A DNA stretch of 6,541 bases from contig RFJF01000763.1 in the NCBI GenBank assembly GCA_003695455.1, positions 1 through 6,541 on the forward strand, in the 5' to 3' direction. The number at the start of each line of letters is the position of its first letter. Position 1 is the first letter of the stretch. Shown here one piece after another: positions 1-6,071 of the stretch. The position numbers and the translations under genes are program-made. A model generated the notes under the pieces. That model made no database searches, was not told the origin of the DNA, and was given only the letters and a program-made list of their open reading frames with translations. Source of the stretch: Chloroflexota bacterium. GTDB lineage: Bacteria > Chloroflexota > Anaerolineae > 4572-78 > J111.

Positions 1-638
1 CCCGTGAGGCGGTCAAAATTTCGCTGCCGTATGTTTACCCGGTTTTTCGCAATAATGTGGATGTGCCGGTTATCAACCAGATTGATTACCCGGAGCCGTT
101 TTTTCCGCCCGGCACCAACAATGCCTGCGGGCCGGTGGCGCTGTATGCGGCAATGCAGGCGTTGGGTGTAAATGTGGATTACGGCCGGCTGCGGGATTGG
201 GCCGTGGCCAGCGGATTTACCTATTACGGAATTTCAAAGGGCGGAATGGTGGGCACCGCGGCGGCTGTTAATCAGGAACTGGGCAGCCCGCTCACCATTG
301 AACATGGCGAGCGCTTTAGCACGCAGGATTTAATCAAGCAAATTCGCACCGGGGGGGTGGCTATTGTGCTGGTGCAGGTGCGCAAAACCGGCGGTCACTG
401 GTCTCTGACCCCCGACCCGGCCATTGGTCACTTTTTAATTGTTGATAGCATCAACATGCGCCGCAAAACCGTGCAGTTTGCCGGCTCAACCCTGGGGATG
501 GAGCAGGTGTCGCTGCAGGATTTCATCCAGTCGTGGAGCGGCCGCCGGGATACAGCCAACCCCGGCGGGCAAACATGGCAGAGTTTTCTCAAAACCGAGC
601 CGGCGCGCAACTGGGCGCTCATCATCCGTCGCCGGTAA
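1..638 (+). CDS. C39-like (papain-fold) cysteine peptidase domain protein, 5' end missing
   Basis: The reading frame is open from the first full codon (base 3) to the TAA at 636-638, so the gene starts before the window. A GTG at 57 is in frame, but nothing marks it as a start, and the codons before it read as ordinary protein (SLPYVYPVFRNN). Counting from that GTG, the domain has NNACGPVALYAAMQALG, where Cys24 is the likely nucleophile, and later GHFLIVDSIN, where His125 is the likely general base and a nearby Asp/Asn completes the site. This Cys...His layout with a following beta-hairpin is typical of Peptidase_C39_2-type domains, which are found in bacteriocin processing, in secreted cysteine proteases and in uncharacterised proteins. 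The C-terminus (NWALIIRRR) ends just after the domain. The missing N-terminus would hold any signal peptide or extra domain, so location and substrate are unknown. No terminator is visible after it, and the next promoter begins within 25 bases. Confidence 0.75.
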   Translation, partial: REAVKISLPYVYPVFRNNVDVPVINQIDYPEPFFPPGTNNACGPVALYAAMQALGVNVDYGRLRDWAVASGFTYYGISKGGMVGTAAAVNQELGSPLTIEHGERFSTQDLIKQIRTGGVAIVLVQVRKTGGHWSLTPDPAIGHFLIVDSINMRRKTVQFAGSTLGMEQVSLQDFIQSWSGRRDTANPGGQTWQSFLKTEPARNWALIIRRR

Positions 639-661
639 TTCCACCATTTTCTTTTGACAAA

Positions 662-689
662 TTGACTCAACCCCCTTTCGTGGTACACT
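662..689 (+). promoter_or_regulatory. Sigma-70-type promoter for the VTT/DedA-like gene
   Basis: TTGACT (662-667) and TACACT (684-689) are separated by 16 bases. An overlapping better -35, TTGACA at 654-659, is 24 bases from the same -10 and so is too far away. Transcription would begin near 695-697, which leaves room for an SD at 726-732 and supports a translation start near 741. Confidence 0.6.
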
Positions 690-694
690 ATTGA

Positions 695-712
695 TGGCCC
701 TGAAGCGGGCCA
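695..712 (+). other. Hairpin at the predicted 5' end of the mRNA
   Basis: TGGCCC (695-700) and GGGCCA (707-712) form a 6-bp GC-rich stem with loop TGAAGC. It lies at the predicted transcription start of the membrane protein gene. A 5'-terminal stem of this kind can protect mRNA from end-dependent decay, but that role is inferred here. No T-run follows, so it is not a terminator. Confidence 0.4.
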
Positions 713-725
713 GTATGTGTGAATC

Positions 726-732
726 AGGGGGA
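726..732 (+). promoter_or_regulatory. Ribosome binding site deciding a CTG start
   Basis: AGGGGGA can pair with the anti-SD UCCUCCU with one G-U pair and lies 8 bases before the CTG at 741. No comparable SD precedes the ATG at 888; the bases before that ATG include CCTCCT, the opposite of an SD. Confidence 0.5.
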
Positions 733-740
733 CCCCCAAG

Positions 741-1439
741 CTGACTGAACAAGTTTCATCTGCAAATACGCTACCCACTGAGCCGGAATTTGATCCACCG
801 CTGGATAGTTCACCTTCCGGCCCCAATATTGAATCGCCAACCGAAGACATTTCTGCCCAGGAAGCCTCCTCTGGCCAATCTAATCTGATGCAGATTGTGT
901 TGCATGTGGGCGCGCTGGTGGTGGCCGCAGCCATCACCATTGGCCTGTTTTTGCTGGTTGATCAGGAGACCATCCGTAAATTTCAGGATTGGGGCTATTT
1001 TGGCATTTTTATGACCAGCCTGATCGGCAATGCCAGCATTGCGTTGCCCATTCCCAGCCTGTTTTTTACGTTTGTGGGCGGTGGCACGTTTAACTGGTTG
1101 GTGGTAGGGCTGGTATCCGGCGTAGGTGAAGCGCTGGGGGAGTCAACGGGGTATCTGGCCGGGTACGGCGGGTCAGCCATCATTGAAGATAAAGCCATGT
1201 ACAAAAAAATGCAGGGGTATATGTCAAGATATGGCGGCCTGACTATTTTTGCGCTGTCGGTGTTTCCCAATCCGTTATTTGATTTGGCCGGAATTGCAGC
1301 GGGCGCATCTCATTTTGGCTACTTTAAATTTTTACTGTACTGCTGGGCCGGAAAAACCATCAAAACTACCGTGTTTGCGCTGGCTGGGGCCTACTCCGTA
1401 ACCTGGCTGCTGGATTATTTGCAGGGTTTTATGGGATAA
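741..1439 (+). CDS. VTT/DedA-like small integral membrane protein
   Basis: From the CTG at 741 this is 232 residues; from the first ATG (888) it is 183. The first 49 residues of the long form are acidic and rich in Pro/Ser, and look like a disordered cytoplasmic tail. The rest is hydrophobic, with about five membrane-associated segments counted from the ATG: residues 5-24, 37-60, 68-95 (including the re-entrant-like GVGEALGESTGYLAGYGG), about 113-138 and about 143-178. The Gly-rich GEALGEstGYLAGYGG stretch and FPNPLFDLAGIAAG match the VTT (SNARE-associated/DedA/TMEM41-VMP1) architecture, known for lipid-scramblase or lipid-carrier transport. The usual Arg of the DedA RF.P..R motif is absent, which points to a divergent VTT subgroup. 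The ORF has its own promoter (662-689). I see no terminator between its TAA and the next promoter 17 bases on, so read-through into the valS leader is possible. The family call is confident; the substrate and exact start are not. Confidence 0.8.
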   Translation: MTEQVSSANTLPTEPEFDPPLDSSPSGPNIESPTEDISAQEASSGQSNLMQIVLHVGALVVAAAITIGLFLLVDQETIRKFQDWGYFGIFMTSLIGNASIALPIPSLFFTFVGGGTFNWLVVGLVSGVGEALGESTGYLAGYGGSAIIEDKAMYKKMQGYMSRYGGLTIFALSVFPNPLFDLAGIAAGASHFGYFKFLLYCWAGKTIKTTVFALAGAYSVTWLLDYLQGFMG

Positions 1440-1456
1440 TCCGGGGTGCAATTTAC

Positions 1457-1485
1457 TTGACATCGCCCCTTACCTGACATATACT
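1457..1485 (+). promoter_or_regulatory. Near-consensus promoter for the T-box/valS unit
   Basis: A perfect TTGACA (1457-1462), a 17-base spacer and TATACT (1480-1485) match the sigma-70 consensus at 11 of 12 positions. Transcription should begin near 1492, about 386 bases before the valS start, which leaves room for the full T-box leader. Confidence 0.85.
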
Positions 1486-1679
1486 ATTGCCACATTTGAA
1501 CCTGACGGTGTTTAACAACATTGAACAGGAGGAGTAGGCAGTACGCCGCTGTCAGAGAGGCGGGGCCGCCGGCTGAAAGCCCCGCTGAGTGATCGCTGCC
1601 GAATGTCGCCTGGGAGTTGAGCGGCTGAAACCAGTAAGCCGCTTCGGGTACGCCCGTTACAGCGCATAAGTGATCGATT

Positions 1680-1790
1680 ACCAATTACGAATAACCAATA
1701 ACCAATTACGAATAACCAATTGTCAATGCTCAAAGAAAAAAACATTGATAATTCGTAATTGATAATTTGTAATTGTTAATTGATAATCAA
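1680..1790 (+). repeat. AT-rich direct plus inverted repeat inside the T-box leader
   Basis: ACCAATTACGAATAACCAAT occurs twice (1680-1699 and 1701-1720), a perfect 20-mer at a 21-base period. After a short loop (about 1729-1742) the other arm reads CATTGATAATTCGTAATTGAT (from 1743) and continues with degenerate copies to about 1788. AATTACGAAT in arm one is exactly complementary to ATTCGTAATT in arm two, and TCAATG/CATTGA closes the loop end. The stretch would fold into a long imperfect hairpin of about 110 bases placed between stem III and the antiterminator. It resembles intergenic simple-repeat families and is not part of the core T-box. Confidence 0.8.
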
Positions 1791-1810
1791 GGTGGTACCG
1801 CGAAATTTTG

Positions 1811-1846
1811 ATCCCTTTCGTCCTTGAGGATGAGGGGGATTTTTTT
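1811..1846 (+). terminator. Regulated intrinsic terminator of the T-box leader
   Basis: Bases 1811-1823 pair with 1828-1840 over 13 pairs (including some G-U) around the loop TTGA. The 3' arm ends in T and is followed by TTTTTT (1841-1846). The 5' arm shares TTTCGTCCTT with the antiterminator, so uncharged tRNA-Val binding should dissolve it. Confidence 0.92.
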
Positions 1847-1866
1847 CGTAAACGACATCACGTATC

Positions 1867-1870
1867 GGAG
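1867..1870 (+). promoter_or_regulatory. Ribosome binding site choosing the valS start
   Basis: GGAG (1867-1870) stands 1 base before an ATG at 1872 and 7 bases before a second in-frame ATG at 1878. Only the second has normal spacing, so 1878 is the preferred start. The in-frame codons further upstream lie inside the terminator hairpin and are not used. Confidence 0.7.
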
Positions 1871-1877
1871 AATGACC

Positions 1878-4571
1878 ATGCCAAACGAACTGCCTATCGA
1901 CCCGCAAAATATGGCCAAAGCGTACGAACCCGCCCAGTTTGAAGAACCCATTTACAACTGGTGGGAAAGCAACGGCTTTTTCAAACCAGAATACGCCGGC
2001 CCCGACGCCGAGCCGTTTGTCATTGCCATGCCTCCACCCAACGTTACCGGCGCGCTGCACATTGGGCACGCCATGCCCGCCTCCATTGAAGATTTGCTGA
2101 TTCGCTACCACCGTATGCAGGGCCGGGCCGCGCTCTGGATTCCCGGAACCGACCATGCCGGCATTGCCACCCAGTTGCAGGTAGAACGCGCCCTGCGCGC
2201 CGAAGGCACCAGCCGCGAGGAAATTGGCCGCGAGGAATTTTTGAAACGCACCTGGGAATGGAAAGAAGAGTACGGCGGAACCATCACCCGCCAGCATCGC
2301 CGGCTGGGTGTGAGCTGCGACTGGGACCGCGAACGGTTCACTATGGACGAAGGACTCTCAAAGGCTGTGCGCGAGGCTTTTGTGCGCCTGTATGAAAAAG
2401 GGCTTATTTACCGCGGCGAGTACCTCATCAACTGGTCGCCGGGGCTGCAAACCGCGGTCAGTGACCTGGAAGTGGAATATTTTGAAGAAGACGGTCAACT
2501 GTACTACTTCAAATATATGCTGGCCGATTCTGACCAGTACGTGCCGGTAGCCACCACCCGCCCCGAAACCATTTTGGGTGATACCGCCGTGGCGGTTCAC
2601 CCGGAAGATGACCGCTACCAGCATTTGATTGGCCGGCATTGCGTGGTACCCATGCTGGGCCGGGAAATCCCCATTATTGCCGATGAGTACGTGGACCGTG
2701 AGTTTGGCACGGGGGCGCTTAAAATTACCCCCGGCCATGACCCCAACGACTTTTTAATTGGCAAAAAACACAACCTGCCCATCATCAACGTGATGACCAA
2801 AAAGGCCACCATCAACGAAAACGGCGGCCGGTATCAGGGGCTGGACAGATTTGAGTGCCGTAAAAAGCTGTGGGCCGATATGAAAGCCCGCGGCCTCACG
2901 CTGGAGGTGAAACCGCACCGCATGCAGGTTCCCCGCTCGCAGCGCGGCGGCGAAATTGTAGAGCCAATGGTTTCTACCCAGTGGTTTGTAAAAATGGAGC
3001 CGCTGGCCAAAAAAGGGCTGGATGCCGTAGCCAGCGGTGAAATTCAGATTATTCCGGAAAGATTTACCAAAATTTACAACAACTGGCTCGAAAATATCCG
3101 CGACTGGTGCATTAGCCGCCAGCTTTGGTGGGGACACCGCATTCCGGCGTGGTACGGCCCTGACGGCAGCATTTTTGTGGCCCACACAGAAGCCGAAGCC
3201 TACGAGCAGGCCAGCGTCAAATTTGGCCCGGATGTCAAACTGAAACAGGACCCGGACGTGCTGGATACGTGGTTCAGTTCCGGGTTGTGGCCGTTTTCAA
3301 CACTGGGCTGGCCGGAAACCACCGATGATTTGCAGCGCTACTACCCCAACAGCGTGATGGAAACCGGCTACGACATTCTCTTTTTCTGGGTGGCGCGTAT
3401 GATTATGAGCGGGCTGGAATACACCGGCAAAGCGCCGTTCCACACCGTGTACCTGCACGGCCTCATCCGCGATGAACACGGCAAAAAAATGAGCAAAACC
3501 GCCGGCAACGTCATTGACCCGCTAAAAGTGATGGACAAATACGGCACCGACGCCCTGCGCTTTACGCTGCTCACCGGCTCAAGCCCCGGCAACGACATGA
3601 ACCTTTCGCTGGACAGAATTGCGGCCAACCGCAACTTTTGCAACAAAATCTGGAACGCCACCCGATTTGTGGTCAACAATTTGGGTACAGCCTTTGATTA
3701 CGGCGCAGCCACGTGGAATCTTTCCGGGCTGACCATGCCGGACCGCTGGATTTTGAGCCGGCTCAACCAGTTGATAATTGACGTGACGCGGCTCATAGAC
3801 AACTACAATTTTGGCGAGGCAGGCCGCCAACTGTACGATTTTTTCTGGAGCGAATTTGCCGACTGGTACATCGAAATTGCCAAAATCCGGCTGTACGGCG
3901 CCGATGCCCGCGCTCAGGCCACCGCGCGCCGGGTGTTGGTGTACGTGCTGGATAAAGTGCTGCGCCTGCTGCACCCGTACATTCCCTTTGTTACAGAAGC
4001 GGCGTGGCAGCATCTGCCTCGCCCGGATGGTGACGAGGCGCTGATGGTGGCCGAGTGGCCCGGCGAGCGCCACACCGCCCCGGACGAAAACGCCGAGACT
4101 CAAATGGCGCTGCTCATTGAAATTATCCGCGCCATTCGCAACATTCGCTCAGAATACAACGTTGAGCCGGGTAAACGCATCATGGCGTACATTGCTGCCG
4201 GTGACCATTTTGATATGCTCTTCAAACATGTTGAAATTCTGGAATCGCTGGCGCGGCTTGACAGCAGTTCGCTGGTACTCAAACCGGCGCTCACCGAACC
4301 CCCCGCGCAGGCTGTGTCGCAGGTGGTGAGCGGTGGTGTGGAGATTTTTCTGCCGCTGACCGGCATGATTGATGTCAACGCGGAACGCACCCGGCTGCAA
4401 AAAGATTTGGCCCAGCTTGAACAGCGTATTTCCGGGAGTAAAGGCAAGCTCAACAATCAGGGGTTTGTGCAGAAAGCGCCGGCGGCTGTAGTGGAAAAAG
4501 AGCGAGAACGGCTGGCCGATTTTGAACTTCAGTTGGAGAAATTACAATCTCAGTTGGACATGTTGGGGTAG
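1878..4571 (+). CDS. valS: Valyl-tRNA synthetase
   Basis: This class Ia enzyme charges tRNA-Val with valine using ATP in the cytoplasm. The protein is 897 residues, a normal bacterial ValS length, and appears intact. The signature PPPNVTGALHIGH ends with HIGH at residues 61-64. The CP1 editing domain, which clears mischarged Thr-tRNA, shows TTRPET at 226-231 and GTGALKITPGHDPND from 277. DWCISRQLWWGHRIP at 409-423 is the conserved stretch at the return to the Rossmann fold. The ATP-binding loop is KMSKT (537-541), a common variant of KMSKS, inside DEHGKKMSKTAGNV. The anticodon-binding helical domain follows, and the last 66 residues (832-897) form the charged antiparallel coiled coil (tRNA arm) found in ValS but not in IleS or LeuS. 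Start 1878 is chosen for its SD spacing and gives MPNELP. Transcription is under the Val T-box leader just upstream, so valine starvation should raise expression. A strong terminator follows at 4592-4655. Confidence 0.98.
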   Translation: MPNELPIDPQNMAKAYEPAQFEEPIYNWWESNGFFKPEYAGPDAEPFVIAMPPPNVTGALHIGHAMPASIEDLLIRYHRMQGRAALWIPGTDHAGIATQLQVERALRAEGTSREEIGREEFLKRTWEWKEEYGGTITRQHRRLGVSCDWDRERFTMDEGLSKAVREAFVRLYEKGLIYRGEYLINWSPGLQTAVSDLEVEYFEEDGQLYYFKYMLADSDQYVPVATTRPETILGDTAVAVHPEDDRYQHLIGRHCVVPMLGREIPIIADEYVDREFGTGALKITPGHDPNDFLIGKKHNLPIINVMTKKATINENGGRYQGLDRFECRKKLWADMKARGLTLEVKPHRMQVPRSQRGGEIVEPMVSTQWFVKMEPLAKKGLDAVASGEIQIIPERFTKIYNNWLENIRDWCISRQLWWGHRIPAWYGPDGSIFVAHTEAEAYEQASVKFGPDVKLKQDPDVLDTWFSSGLWPFSTLGWPETTDDLQRYYPNSVMETGYDILFFWVARMIMSGLEYTGKAPFHTVYLHGLIRDEHGKKMSKTAGNVIDPLKVMDKYGTDALRFTLLTGSSPGNDMNLSLDRIAANRNFCNKIWNATRFVVNNLGTAFDYGAATWNLSGLTMPDRWILSRLNQLIIDVTRLIDNYNFGEAGRQLYDFFWSEFADWYIEIAKIRLYGADARAQATARRVLVYVLDKVLRLLHPYIPFVTEAAWQHLPRPDGDEALMVAEWPGERHTAPDENAETQMALLIEIIRAIRNIRSEYNVEPGKRIMAYIAAGDHFDMLFKHVEILESLARLDSSSLVLKPALTEPPAQAVSQVVSGGVEIFLPLTGMIDVNAERTRLQKDLAQLEQRISGSKGKLNNQGFVQKAPAAVVEKERERLADFELQLEKLQSQLDMLG

Positions 4572-4591
4572 TTCTCTGCTGAACTGTTGGC

Positions 4592-4655
4592 AAAAATAAA
4601 GCGTGCGGCGTGTTGGGGTTTTTGTTGCCCAAATGTGCCGCACGCTTTTATTTTT
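4592..4655 (+). terminator. Intrinsic terminator of valS (probably bidirectional)
   Basis: AAAGCGTGCGGC (4598-4609) pairs perfectly with GCCGCACGCTTT (4637-4648). The stem continues as AAAAAT against ATTTTT with one bulged T (4649). An inner TTGGG/CCCAA helix (4613-4617/4628-4632) caps it. T-rich sequence follows on the + strand, and the A-rich 5' side makes it work in reverse too. Confidence 0.9.
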
Positions 4656-4920
4656 GTGCCGGTATATCACAGCGGCGTCAATATCGAGCCCCTTTTAAAC
4701 TGCTTCCAAAACGAGAATGGCAGTTTTCTATCCCGGCATAGGGATGCCGGGGGTGCCGGATGTGCGCTGTAGTCGGGGTATCCCTATGTCCCGACTGAAT
4801 AAACTGCAACTTCAGGAACTGTTGTTTTCATTCTGATTAATTCTGCCCCACCCCCACCATGCTGTTACCCGCACCCGCAGATTGATAATTCCCGCTGCAA
4901 ACTTACATTGCCCTGCAAAT
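4656..4920. other. Non-coding stretch between valS terminator and lacI-type promoter
   Basis: No open frame here has an SD or recognisable protein. The section 4696-4807 is rich in inverted repeats: AAACTGC/GCAGTTT (4697-4703/4720-4726) and the two REP-like hairpins listed separately. It is bracketed by two copies of TAAACTGC (4696-4703 and 4800-4807). From about 4810 to 4920 I see nothing beyond ordinary AT/GC-mixed intergenic sequence. Confidence 0.6.
4732..4796. repeat. Inverted pair of REP-like hairpins sharing a CATAGGGAT core
   Basis: Hairpin one is CCCGGCAT-AGGG-ATGCCGGG (4732-4751), a perfect 8-bp stem with a 4-base loop. Hairpin two is AGTCGGG...CCCGACT (4771-4777/4790-4796) with a 12-base loop. 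The core CATAGGGAT of the first (4737-4745) is exactly complementary to ATCCCTATG (4780-4788) in the loop of the second. The two therefore read as one motif in opposite orientation, as in REP doublets (REPINs/BIMEs). No T-run makes it a terminator. Confidence 0.55.
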
Positions 4921-4940
4921 TTCAAGAAACTTCAAGAAAC
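4921..4940 (+). repeat. Tandem 10-bp repeat upstream of the lacI-type promoter
   Basis: TTCAAGAAAC occurs twice in direct tandem and ends 3 bases before the -35 box. One helical turn spacing would place two identical sites on the same face of the DNA, as for an activator. No regulator can be named. Confidence 0.5.
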
Positions 4941-4943
4941 TAC

Positions 4944-4972
4944 TTGACTATCGAACCGGTTCGATGTATAAT
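4944..4972 (+). promoter_or_regulatory. Promoter of the LacI-family gene
   Basis: TTGACT (4944-4949), a 17-base spacer and a perfect TATAAT (4967-4972) match 11 of 12 consensus positions. Transcription should start near 4979-4980. The spacer is almost entirely occupied by operator one, so repressor and RNA polymerase cannot bind together. Confidence 0.9.
4950..4965. promoter_or_regulatory. Operator 1 for a LacI-family repressor
   Basis: ATCGAACCGGTTCGAT is a perfect 16-bp palindrome with the central CG step typical of LacI-family operators. It fills 16 of the 17 bases between the -35 and -10 boxes. Binding would block the promoter directly. Confidence 0.9.
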
Positions 4973-4978
4973 GGCCGC

Positions 4979-5000
4979 AATATCGAACCGGTTCGATATT
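4979..5000. promoter_or_regulatory. Operator 2 for a LacI-family repressor
   Basis: The same 16-bp core as operator 1 lies at 4982-4997 and is extended to a perfect 22-bp palindrome by AAT/ATT flanks. It begins at the expected transcription start. The centres of the two operators are 32 bp apart, about three helical turns, so two dimers could lie on the same face of the DNA. The adjacent gene encodes the obvious candidate repressor. Confidence 0.9.
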
Positions 5001-5028
5001 ATTCAGTAACTACAAAAAGGATAACACG

Positions 5029-6054
5029 ATGAAACGTGCCACCATTGCCGATGTGGCGGCTCGCGCCGGGGTTAGCAGAAGCACCGTTTCTTACGCCCTC
5101 AGCAACAAACGTCCAATTTCAGAAGAAACCCGGCTGCGTATTCAACAAGCCATAAATGAACTCGGCTATCGGCCCGACCCTACGGCCCAAAGGTTAGCCA
5201 GCGGCGCAAAAAGCAGAAACATCGGCTTTGTGCTGCCCCTGGTTGCACCGGAGATGACGGGGCTGGAAATGAAGTTCATTGCCGGCGCATCACGGGTAAT
5301 CAATCAAGCCGATTATGCTTTTGTCTTGCTGGCCCACTCGGACCGGAACCCGGAAAATTTAGTGCGCTTTGCCCAAAGCGGTTTGGTAGATGGATTCATT
5401 CTGCTGGAAGTGCATATGCATGATGACCGGGTAGAAATGTTGCAGCGCGAGGAGATTCCGTTTGTACTGATTGGCCGTTGCGCCGACAACAACGGTCTGT
5501 ACTACGTAGATACAGACATTGAGGACGGCATGGAACAAGTGGTTAGTTACCTGACCGGGTTGGGGCACCGGTCCATTGTTTATCTCTATAAAGATGACCC
5601 GGATTACGGTTTTTCGGTGCGCGCCTTGCAAGAGTACGTTGCGGCCTGCCGCCGGCACAACATAAATGCCATTACCCAAACCTGCCAATTGTCACCCGAG
5701 GCCGGAGAGGCCGCTATGTACCGGATATTGGACCAACATCCGGACGTAACAGCCGCCCTGGTTTGGAGCGACATTCCAACGGTGGGGGTGGTGCGGGCGG
5801 TACAAAACCGGGGGCGCAGTATTCCGGGCGAATTCTCTGTTGTTTGCCAGGAACACTCCATAATTGCCAACCTGGCTACATTTTTGCCGTCAATTATTGA
5901 CATTCGCGGCGATGAACTGGCCTCGCAGGCGGCCCAGATGATGATTGATTTGCTGGAAAACAAGCCAATCGCCCAGCCGCAGGTGCTAATACCCCCCAAA
6001 TTAATTCGTGGAAACGGCATTGCTTCCACTCAAGTAACCCAGGGGGAAATTTGA
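5029..6054 (+). CDS. LacI-family transcriptional repressor
   Basis: The 341-residue protein has normal LacI/GalR length. Residues 1-59 align with LacI without gaps: the helix-turn-helix is TIADVAARAGVSRSTVSYAL (5-24), and the hinge helix ends in PTAQRLASG (51-59) with the minor-groove Leu at 56. In the recognition helix, LacI Tyr17, Gln18 and Arg22 are replaced by Arg17, Ser18 and Tyr22. The rest is a periplasmic-binding-protein-like effector domain (NIGFVLPL, GLVDGFILLE, YYVDTDIEDGMEQVVSYL, LGHRSIVYL), with PSIIDIRGDELASQAAQMMIDLL near the end as in sugar-sensing members. The usual aspartate-containing SVVG.DD stretch is replaced by SVVCQEHS, so the ligand pocket may differ. The ATG at 5029 follows AAAAAGGA by 7 bases. 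Two operators in its own promoter indicate autoregulation. The effector is unknown, probably a sugar. No transporter or glycosidase gene lies within the window. Confidence 0.96.
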   Translation: MKRATIADVAARAGVSRSTVSYALSNKRPISEETRLRIQQAINELGYRPDPTAQRLASGAKSRNIGFVLPLVAPEMTGLEMKFIAGASRVINQADYAFVLLAHSDRNPENLVRFAQSGLVDGFILLEVHMHDDRVEMLQREEIPFVLIGRCADNNGLYYVDTDIEDGMEQVVSYLTGLGHRSIVYLYKDDPDYGFSVRALQEYVAACRRHNINAITQTCQLSPEAGEAAMYRILDQHPDVTAALVWSDIPTVGVVRAVQNRGRSIPGEFSVVCQEHSIIANLATFLPSIIDIRGDELASQAAQMMIDLLENKPIAQPQVLIPPKLIRGNGIASTQVTQGEI

Positions 6055-6071
6055 GGTAATGGTTTAAACAA

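Larger units (their letters stand above)
1519..1846 (+). promoter_or_regulatory. T-box riboswitch (valine) controlling valS
   Basis: This transcribed leader senses uncharged tRNA. Stem I: CAGG (1526-1529) pairs with CCTG (1609-1612), GGCAG (1537-1541) with CTGCC (1596-1600), and GCGGGGC (1560-1566) with GCCCCGC (1579-1585). The distal loop contains AGAGAG and GGCTGAAAG, as in other T-boxes. Between the two lower helices, the specifier loop has AGTA on the 5' side and GAAT-GTC-G on the 3' side. GTC at 1605-1607 is a valine codon and would read tRNA-Val(GAC). Stem II is AGCGGCT/AGCCGCT (1620-1626/1637-1643) with a GAA/AGTA loop-E-like core. Stem III is CGGG/CCCG (1645-1648/1653-1656). The T-box AAGGTGGTACCGCGA is at 1789-1803; its UGGU (1793-1796) would pair with an ACCA tRNA 3' end, fitting the A73 of tRNA-Val. 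The antiterminator forms from AAGG with CCTT (1822-1825) and CGAAA with TTTCG (1816-1820), which competes with the terminator. An AT-rich repeat lies between stem III and the T-box. Confidence 0.95.

Noticed and set aside
428..940. 170-codon minus-strand open frame across the end of the peptidase gene
   Set aside because: It spans a clear + strand promoter and parts of two supported genes, has no SD and no recognisable domain.
1680..1790. CRISPR-like array or origin iterons
   Set aside because: Only two perfect direct copies exist, separated by one base and with no spacers, and they sit in a transcribed T-box leader next to a complementary arm.
1824..1877. Upstream in-frame extension of valS beginning at TTG 1824
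   Set aside because: These codons lie in the terminator hairpin and T-tract of the T-box leader. The SD GGAG at 1867-1870 points to 1878.
1776..2297. Long minus-strand open frame opposite the start of valS
   Set aside because: It overlaps the T-box terminator and the well-conserved ValS N-terminus; its protein is low-complexity Gly/Phe-rich and resembles no family. It is a by-product of valS codon bias, as are the other antisense frames across 2358-4456.
4587..4772. Small + strand open frame of about 61 codons after valS
   Set aside because: It begins inside the valS terminator and runs through the REP-like hairpins, without SD or protein-like sequence.
5359..6029. Two antisense open frames opposite the LacI-type gene
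   Set aside because: They mirror the codon structure of a clearly recognised regulator and show no SD or domain of their own.
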